This document shows, piece after piece, positions 7,936 to 12,674 of a DNA stretch of 12,674 nucleotides. The notes beneath the pieces were generated by a model. The model searched no databases, had not been told where the DNA came from, and saw only the letters and a program-made list of their open reading frames with translations. Numbering within the stretch: position 1 is the stretch's first letter; every line of letters begins with the position of its first letter. A program made the translations under genes and the position numbers. The DNA comes from an uncultured Clostridium sp. (lineage in GTDB: Bacteria > Bacillota > Clostridia > TANB77 > CAG-508). The DNA is taken from NCBI GenBank assembly GCA_900556865.1, contig USQS01000018.1:1-12674 (forward strand). The letters are read 5' to 3'.

Positions 7936-8094
7936 TTTTTAATTCATCCTTTCTAGAACTATATTTCTATTCTTCTTGTAAATTTTTCATTTATCAAACT
8001 TTGTAATTTCTTATTTTTCTCCAAACTCAAGCTAGAATCTTCTTCTAATATAGCAAGAGCAAGACTTTGAACCTCTTTTAAAACTTTCACATCT

Positions 8095-9150
8095 TCAAAA
8101 AGATTTGCAATTTTCATTTCTGGTATTCCGGTGTTGTGCCGTTCCGAAAAAATCTCCAGTTCCCCTTAATTCTAAATCTTTTTCAGAAATTTTAAAGCCA
8201 TCATTTGTTTTACACATAATTTCCATTCTTTCTTTAACAATTCTGCCTTTACTATTACACTTTAAAATACAATAAGATTTGTATTCTCCTCTTCCCACTC
8301 TTCCTCTCAATTGGTGAAGCTGTGCTAATCCAAACCTTTCAGCATTTTCTATAACCATTATATTACTATTTGGAACATCTACACCAACTTCTATTACTGT
8401 AGTTGAAACTAGAATATCAATATCTCCATTTTTAAAATTCAGCATAATTTCATCTTTTTCTTTAGTTTTCATCTTTCCATGTAAATATTCAACATTATAA
8501 TTCGGAAAAATTTCTGTTTTTAATTTTTGGGTAAGTTCAGCAACAGACTTTAAATCCATTTCTTCATTTTCTTCAACTAATGGACACACAATGTAGCACT
8601 GTCTACCCTCATCAATTTGTTTTGCAATAAATCCATTTAACCTTTCCTCAAGCTCTTTTGTAACAACAAAAGTGTCTATTTTTTTTCTATTTGGTGGAAG
8701 TTCATCTATAATTGAAATATCTAAATCTCCATATAAAATAAGTGCTAATGTTCTTGGAATTGGAGTTGCAGACATAACAATTACATCTGGAGTATTACCT
8801 TTTGCAACTATTTTTGCTCTTTGCTTTACACCAAACCTATGCTGTTCATCTGTAACAACAAGTCCTAAATTTTTAAATATTACATTATCTTCTAATATAG
8901 CATGAGTTCCTATTAAAACATCAATTTCACCATTTTCAAGCCTTTTTAGAATTTCTGTTTTTTTCTTTTTTGTTATACTAGAAATTAAGAGCTCACACCT
9001 AATTCCAAATTTACTTAACAACTTTTCAAAATTTGCCATATGTTGTGAAGCTAAAATCGCTGTTGGAGCCATAATAGCAACTTGATAACCAGATTTTACC
9101 GCTTTATAACTAGAAATAATACCTACAACCGTTTTTCCGTGAACCAACAT
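8095..9150 (-). CDS. recG: RecG helicase core fragment (middle frame)
   Basis: This is the middle piece of the broken recG, 351 codons from an internal ATG to a TGA. It holds helicase motifs from just after Walker A (GKTVVG) through DEQH, SATPIPRT and the QLRGRVGRG motif VI. It then runs out of frame after GTAQH, ending in about ten meaningless residues. The ATG is an accident of the shifted frame, with an SD-like AAGGAG touching it, and is not a true start. Confidence 0.7.
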   Translation of the reverse strand: MLVHGKTVVGIISSYKAVKSGYQVAIMAPTAILASQHMANFEKLLSKFGIRCELLISSITKKKKTEILKRLENGEIDVLIGTHAILEDNVIFKNLGLVVTDEQHRFGVKQRAKIVAKGNTPDVIVMSATPIPRTLALILYGDLDISIIDELPPNRKKIDTFVVTKELEERLNGFIAKQIDEGRQCYIVCPLVEENEEMDLKSVAELTQKLKTEIFPNYNVEYLHGKMKTKEKDEIMLNFKNGDIDILVSTTVIEVGVDVPNSNIMVIENAERFGLAQLHQLRGRVGRGEYKSYCILKCNSKGRIVKERMEIMCKTNDGFKISEKDLELRGTGDFFGTAQHRNTRNENCKSF

Positions 9151-10006
9151 CTCCTTGAAGTAGCCTGTTCATTGGAGTTGCCTTTTCCATATTATTATCA
9201 ATTTCTTCTAAAACCCTAAGTTGTGCTTTAGTTAATTTAAATGGCAAAATATTAATTACATCACTCATTTTTACATCTTTAGAAAATTGGATTCCTTTTT
9301 CTTTTAACTTATAATGTTCATTTAAAGATAATAATGCAAGTTGGAACCCAAGCAATTCTTCAAAAACCAACCTATACCTTGCTTTTATAAAATTGTTTTT
9401 ATAGCTTGGAAAATGAATTTGTTTAATTGCTTCATTTATATTAATTAAATTATATTTTTTTAAAATATAGTCTGGTAAAGTTTCTTCTAAATTACCATAA
9501 ACTTCATCAATTCCATTTTCTATTATTTTTCTTATAGTATTTTGTGAAATTCCATATGTTAATGGATAAATAGGTATAATTTTACCTGTATTTTTATCTT
9601 CTCCAACTTCATCATAAACTGGAGATTTCATCTCATATCTTCCAAGTTTTGTTTCAATTCTTCCATAAAAATTGTAGGTATGACCAACTTTAAATATATT
9701 TTTTAAATATGGTTGATTAAACCATGTAATTGTACAAGCATTTTCTCCATCTCTTACAATCAATTTATATATTTTAAGTTTTCTTGCAAATGTTTCTATA
9801 ACTTTTGATGTAGCAACACCTCTAATAAGCACCTCTTCTCCATCTTTACAATCTGATATTTTTTTAGGTATACTTCTATCTTCATGATTTCGTGGAAAAT
9901 ATGTAATTAAATCTTGAAGTGTAAAAATTTTTAATTTATTCAGTAATTTCACTCTATTAGGCCCTACATTTTTTATATATCTAACTTCTTTATTTAAATC
10001 TACTAT
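9110..10006 (-). CDS. recG: RecG N-terminal fragment (first frame)
   Basis: This is the first piece of the broken recG, carrying the wedge/OB domain up to LLQGDVGS, where the frame is lost and a TAG follows after nine wrong residues. The first conventional start codon in this frame is the GTG at 9952, but homologous residues continue upstream to the ATA at 10006, so a start at 9952 would remove about 18 conserved residues. Confidence 0.65.
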   Translation of the reverse strand: MVDLNKEVRYIKNVGPNRVKLLNKLKIFTLQDLITYFPRNHEDRSIPKKISDCKDGEEVLIRGVATSKVIETFARKLKIYKLIVRDGENACTITWFNQPYLKNIFKVGHTYNFYGRIETKLGRYEMKSPVYDEVGEDKNTGKIIPIYPLTYGISQNTIRKIIENGIDEVYGNLEETLPDYILKKYNLININEAIKQIHFPSYKNNFIKARYRLVFEELLGFQLALLSLNEHYKLKEKGIQFSKDVKMSDVINILPFKLTKAQLRVLEEIDNNMEKATPMNRLLQGDVGSRKNGCRYYF

Positions 10007-10045
10007 TTTAAATTCACCTCTTTAAAAATCTAAAAAAATAAAGTT

Positions 10046-10741
10046 TTAATCTATCTTTAACAATTTAAAATCTAAACCATCTGCACTTACAAGCTTAAAT
10101 TCTATACCATCATATACACCATTTAATGCTTCTTTAATTGAATTTCCATGAAGATGTGCATAATAGCATCTTTTAATATTATATTTTTTTAAAATTTTGA
10201 AAAAGCCTGTATTTAGGTTTTGTTTTATAATTGGTGGATAATGCATAAATACAATAATTTCTTTATCCAAATTTTTATTAATTGCATCTTGAATTGAATT
10301 TTCTAAACGAATCTCTTCTCTTGTAATTATTTTATTACTTGTTTCACTCTCAAGGTTCAAATTCCAACCTCTTGTACCACAAATTAATTTGTCTTCCACT
10401 TCTATGCTGTTATTATACAAAAAATCAATATTTGAGAAATTATTTTCTTTTAAAAATTTTTTTATATTTGTAACTGTAGTCCACCAATATTCGTGGTTTC
10501 CTTTAGACATAATTTTTCTTCCTGGCAAATTATTTATATATTCAAAATCCTTTTTTGTGTCTTTCAAATTCATTGCCCAAGAAAAATCGCCAGGAAGTAC
10601 AACAGTATCTTCTTCTTTTACTTTTGATATCCAATCTAATTTTATTTTTTCTTCATGATTATTCCAATTATTTCCAAATATATTCATTGGTTTAGGGTTT
10701 GCAAATGATAAATGCAAATCTCCTATAGCATATATAGACAC
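10046..10741 (-). CDS. Calcineurin-like metallophosphoesterase (COG1768 type)
   Basis: A soluble 231-aa phosphoesterase with a two-metal site. The motifs are complete: GDLH (D8, H10), GDFSW (D52), GNHE (N82, H83), MHYPP (H167) and AHLHG (H196, H198). The opening AIGDLHLSF, the NNHEEKI segment and PGDFSWAMNL match the group of predicted phosphohydrolases known as COG1768; the natural substrate of that group is unknown. It starts with GTG, with AAAGGGGG 7 nt upstream, and no ATG alternative fits. Its start lies 16 nt after the tsaD stop, so it is co-transcribed with tsaD and precedes recG. Confidence 0.9.
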   Translation of the reverse strand: MSIYAIGDLHLSFANPKPMNIFGNNWNNHEEKIKLDWISKVKEEDTVVLPGDFSWAMNLKDTKKDFEYINNLPGRKIMSKGNHEYWWTTVTNIKKFLKENNFSNIDFLYNNSIEVEDKLICGTRGWNLNLESETSNKIITREEIRLENSIQDAINKNLDKEIIVFMHYPPIIKQNLNTGFFKILKKYNIKRCYYAHLHGNSIKEALNGVYDGIEFKLVSADGLDFKLLKID

Positions 10742-10757
10742 TATTTTTCCCCCTTTA

Positions 10758-11756
10758 TTATAGTTTTAAATTAGGTATTGCATTTAAATCTAAATTGTCT
10801 CTTTTACCTAATATAAAATTGTAATATCCACTTGAAGCAATCATAGCAGCATTATCTGTGCATAACTTCATATCTGGCATATATACTTTTAAATCTTTAG
10901 ATTCTAAATTTAACATAGCCTGTCTTATGTAAGAATTTGCAGAAACACCTCCTGCAATAGCAATCTTGTTGGAATTTGTTTGCTTTATTGCTTTAATTGT
11001 ATTTTCTATTAAAACATCTGTAACTGCCTTTTGAAAACTAGCACATAAATCTTCTTTGTTAATATCTTGATATTTATGGTTTAAATTAATTACAGCCGTT
11101 TTTATTCCACTAAAACTAAAATCTAATGAATCTTTAAAATGTGTTTTTGGTAAATCATAGATAGGTTTTCCGTTTTTTGCCATTTTATCTACTTTTGGTC
11201 CTCCTGGATACCCCAGTCCAACAACTCTTGCAACTTTATCAAAAGCTTCTCCAATTGCATCATCTCTTGTTTTTCCTAAAACTTCAAATTCTGTATAATC
11301 TTTTACATGTACAATTTCAGTATTTCCTCCTGAAATTAAAACACACAAAAAAGGAGGCTCAAGCTCTTTATATGTTAAATAATTTGAAGCAATATGTCCA
11401 TGAATGTGGTTTACACCAACTAATGGTTTATTTATAGCAAAAGATAAAGCTTTAGCATATGATACACCAACAAGTAAAGCACCAACTAAACCTGGACCGT
11501 ATGTTGGAGTTACTGCATCAATATCTTCAAATTTAACATTTGCTTGTTCTAAAGCAAACATTGTAACTCTTGAAATTGCTTCTATATGGTTTCTTGAAGC
11601 AATTTCAGGTACAACACCACCATATTTTTCATGTATTGGTATTTGTGTATCAATCACATTTGATAAAATTTCTCTTCCATTTCTTACAACAGAGGCAGAT
11701 GTTTCATCACAACTTGTCTCAATTCCTAATGTTAATATGTCTTTTTTATTTTTCAT
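10758..11756 (-). CDS. tsaD: tRNA N6-threonylcarbamoyladenosine (t6A) transferase subunit TsaD
   Basis: Transfers the threonylcarbamoyl group from its AMP adduct (made by TsaC) to A37 of ANN-decoding tRNAs, working with TsaB and TsaE in the cytoplasm. The 332-aa length is normal. Seen: LGIETSCDETSASVV at the N terminus, PTYGPGLVGALLVGVSYAK, the metal-binding NHIHGH with H117 and H121, SGGNTEIV, GEAFDKVARVVGLGYPGG, FSFSGIKTA, AGGVSANSYIR, and the last metal ligand D301 in CTDNAAM. The ATG has no SD; an in-frame TGA lies four codons upstream. A strong AAGGAGG-like site (AAGGAAGGAG) sits about 35 nt upstream, too far to serve this start. Translation may depend on a nearby upstream frame ending 2 nt before the ATG. 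tsaB, tsaC and tsaE are not in the window. Confidence 0.96.
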   Translation of the reverse strand: MKNKKDILTLGIETSCDETSASVVRNGREILSNVIDTQIPIHEKYGGVVPEIASRNHIEAISRVTMFALEQANVKFEDIDAVTPTYGPGLVGALLVGVSYAKALSFAINKPLVGVNHIHGHIASNYLTYKELEPPFLCVLISGGNTEIVHVKDYTEFEVLGKTRDDAIGEAFDKVARVVGLGYPGGPKVDKMAKNGKPIYDLPKTHFKDSLDFSFSGIKTAVINLNHKYQDINKEDLCASFQKAVTDVLIENTIKAIKQTNSNKIAIAGGVSANSYIRQAMLNLESKDLKVYMPDMKLCTDNAAMIASSGYYNFILGKRDNLDLNAIPNLKL

Positions 11757-11808
11757 TTTTAATAAATATCAGCTTTTATGCTAACACTTTCTCCTTCCTT
11801 AATATTTA

Positions 11809-11874
11809 AAAATAAGTTATTATTCAATGGCTTTATATAAACTTTTTGAAACCAATTAAATAATAACTTCTTTT
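11809..11874 (-). terminator. Imperfect hairpin between the VUT-like gene and tsaD
   Basis: Arms of about 22 nt (11809-11830 and 11852-11874) pair with an 11-bp perfect core, AAGTTATTATT against its complement, around a loop of about 21 nt. On the minus strand the stem is followed by ATTTTTAAA, so it could act as a terminator or attenuator after the membrane protein gene. TTGAAT, 17 nt, TATTAA within and after the 3' arm could be a promoter for tsaD but matches poorly. Confidence 0.45.
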
Positions 11875-11886
11875 GTTTTCATATAA

Positions 11887-12417
11887 TTATTTTTTTGCTT
11901 TTTCATTGTCATTTGCAATTACTAAAGGAATTACCACTACATAGATTAATCTAACTAAAAAAGTTAAACTTATAGTTAATCCTTCAATTATTGTTCCATA
12001 GATCAAATTGTCTAATACACTAACCAATAATATTATTGCAAGTATAGAAAAATAATTATCTTGTTTTACTTTTTTTAAATAATCATACCCAACTATAATT
12101 ATCAACTGACCTAGTAGAAAAGATATAAATGTGCTTAATGTTGCAGAACAATCTACATCTCCTAACATAATCCATTGAATAACACATGATAAAGATTGAG
12201 CACCTAATGCAAGAGCCATAAGATATATAGCTTGTTTTGATGAAGTCTTTTTTATTATTAAGCATGTGCACAAATATGTTAAAGGATATATGACTGCACT
12301 TAAATATAAAGGCGTTTCCAAAATATTTATATGTAGTCTTGCAATAAAATTTGAAACTACCAAAATAATGGGTAAACCTAAAACCAAAATTAATGGCAAA
12401 GTATTTTTCTTCTTCAT
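11887..12417 (-). CDS. VUT/YhhQ-like multi-pass membrane protein (possible queuosine-precursor transporter)
   Basis: A 176-aa integral membrane protein with about six hydrophobic helices filling nearly the whole chain. The order of short motifs resembles the VUT/YhhQ family of queuosine-precursor transporters: YPLTYLCTCLI (family YPLTFLxTDL), a later SFLLGQLIIIVGYDYLKK, and SVLDNLIYGTI with the conserved Asp. The Asp of the family's TDL motif is replaced by Cys, and the protein is shorter than typical members, so this is a divergent relative and transport of a queuosine precursor is an inference. The start chosen is ATG at 12417 with AAAGGA 12 nt upstream; the in-frame ATG at 12429 touches that site. 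It heads the right-hand run and has its own promoter at 12541-12569. tsaD, another tRNA-modification gene, lies downstream. Confidence 0.6.
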   Translation of the reverse strand: MKKKNTLPLILVLGLPIILVVSNFIARLHINILETPLYLSAVIYPLTYLCTCLIIKKTSSKQAIYLMALALGAQSLSCVIQWIMLGDVDCSATLSTFISFLLGQLIIIVGYDYLKKVKQDNYFSILAIILLVSVLDNLIYGTIIEGLTISLTFLVRLIYVVVIPLVIANDNEKAKK

Positions 12418-12481
12418 ATTTAATCTCATTCCTTTCTAAGGCACGAATTTAGTTGCAAATAAATTAAAACTTAACTTAAAA

Positions 12482-12511
12482 TTAGCTAACGTCAAATTCA
12501 ATTTTTTCCAA
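12482..12511 (-). CDS. Possible 9-aa leader peptide (MEKIEFDVS)
   Basis: Within the leader of the VUT-like gene, a full AAAGGAG site (12519-12525) is followed after an ideal 7 nt by TTG and a nine-codon frame ending in TAA. This SD is better placed than the one of the downstream gene. The peptide has no run of a single amino acid that would suggest a classic attenuator. It may be a regulatory upstream frame, a relic, or chance. Confidence 0.25.
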   Translation of the reverse strand: MEKIEFDVS

Positions 12512-12540
12512 CTTTTTTCTCCTTTGTTTTTTATACATAT

Positions 12541-12569
12541 ATAATATACTTTTTTTACAAATTTTTCAA
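12541..12569 (-). promoter_or_regulatory. Sigma-A-like promoter for the VUT-like gene
   Basis: On the minus strand TTGAAA (12564-12569), an exact 17-nt spacer and TATTAT (12541-12546) form a good sigma-A promoter, with five of six consensus bases in each box. The leader to the ATG at 12417 would be about 115 nt, long enough to hold control elements. Confidence 0.7.
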
Positions 12570-12598
12570 TAGTTTCTTCAAATGTAATATAATTGTAA

Positions 12599-12648
12599 TA
12601 TTTCAAAACAATTTATATTAAAATTTGATAATATATTGTTTTGAAATA
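12599..12648. repeat. 14-bp perfect inverted repeat upstream of the VUT-like promoter
   Basis: TATTTCAAAACAAT (12599-12612) is repeated in exact inverse at 12635-12648 around a 22-nt AT-rich gap. No T-run follows on either strand, so it does not look like a terminator. It begins 30 nt upstream of the -35 of the VUT-like promoter and overlaps weak plus-strand promoter-like boxes, so an operator is one possibility. Confidence 0.55.
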
Positions 12649-12674
12649 CCGCGTAAGCGACCAAACGAGCGAAA

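Larger units (their letters stand above)
7959..10006 (-). pseudogene. recG: ATP-dependent DNA helicase RecG, interrupted by two +1 frameshifts
   Basis: RecG unwinds stalled forks and Holliday junctions. Removing two extra bases gives a normal 681-aa protein. Seen in order (restored numbering): the N-terminal helix-hairpin start VDLNKEVRYIKNVGPNRVKLL, the wedge/OB domain with PRNHEDRS and IVRDGENACTITWF, Walker A GSGKT at 288-292, DEQH at 386-389, SATPIPRTLA, then ENAERFGLAQLHQLRGRVGR and the C-terminal GIPEMKIANLFED to a TAG at 7959. The first extra base is at 9139 or 9140, inside Walker A; the second is at 8130 or 8131, just after QH. The frame has no ATG, GTG or TTG at its proper start; GAGGTG lies 8 nt before an ATA at 10006. 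It follows the phosphoesterase by 39 nt. As written no active helicase is made. Sequence error or recent decay are both possible; a conserved core with only these lesions favours error or a very young lesion. Confidence 0.9.

Noticed and set aside
7736..7942. Plus-strand 68-codon frame over the 61-aa membrane protein
   Set aside because: The minus-strand frame has an SD, operon spacing and a specific polar loop; the plus-strand frame has none of these.
9110..9150. Programmed frameshift in recG
   Set aside because: No stimulatory structure is apparent, RecG is not known to be recoded, and breaking Walker A twice over three frames would be an unlikely design; indel error or decay is simpler.
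11177..11809. Three overlapping plus-strand open frames across tsaD
   Set aside because: Shadows of the conserved tsaD gene; no family resemblance and no SD.
12083..12271. Minus-strand 62-codon frame inside the VUT-like gene
   Set aside because: Different frame within a membrane protein gene; no SD and Cys/Ser/Tyr-rich shadow composition.
12418..12511. preQ1 riboswitch in the leader of the VUT-like gene
   Set aside because: Looked for the short pseudoknot with a CCC loop and an A-rich tail ending CUAA; no convincing match.
1..12674. CRISPR array, insertion sequence, integrase or phage genes, tRNA or rRNA genes
   Set aside because: No regular direct repeats, transposase or integrase motifs, or cloverleaf with CCA-type ends were seen on either strand.

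Overview
The window is strongly AT-rich, uses Shine-Dalgarno (SD) sites and sigma-A-type promoters, and carries a dipicolinate synthase subunit gene (dpaB/spoVFB), which occurs in endospore formers. Together with recG, tsaD and oligoendopeptidase F of clostridial type, this points to a low-GC spore-forming Clostridia member (Bacillota). No genus can be named from the sequence alone. No phage, insertion sequence, CRISPR array, rRNA or tRNA was seen.

Left block (5-6504, all minus strand, read right to left): a sigma-A promoter with a perfect -10 (6476-6504) opens onto an unrecognised basic, coiled-coil-rich protein of about 482 aa. It is followed by oligoendopeptidase F, a multi-pass membrane protein of the CmpB-like 'putative ABC transporter permease' family, and a large cytosolic PAS/GAF sensor histidine kinase. 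Gaps are short (32, about 7 and 41 nt), so they may be one operon. No response regulator is in view.

Middle (6505-7385): dpaB stands alone on the plus strand, without its usual partner dpaA. Its reading frame opens at a TTG, while a better placed ATG pair lies one frame away. A 29-bp-arm hairpin separates dpaB from the convergent operon and looks like the terminator of that operon.

Right block (7386-12569, all minus strand): a sigma-A-like promoter (12541-12569) precedes a VUT/YhhQ-like membrane protein (possible queuosine-precursor transporter). Then come tsaD (tRNA t6A37 synthesis), a calcineurin-like phosphoesterase, recG (branched-DNA helicase), a 61-aa membrane protein and a small cupin. 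recG is broken by two single-base insertions, one inside Walker A and one near the C terminus, and appears to open at ATA. Removing the two extra bases gives a normal 681-aa RecG, so these are either sequence errors or a very recent inactivation.

The most noteworthy items are the doubly frameshifted recG, a set of possible +1 frame breaks all in the same direction, the orphan dpaB with its odd start, the unrecognised 482-aa gene with its own strong promoter, and unexplained inverted-repeat and GC-rich sequence at the right edge. I see no convincing new defence or mobile system.
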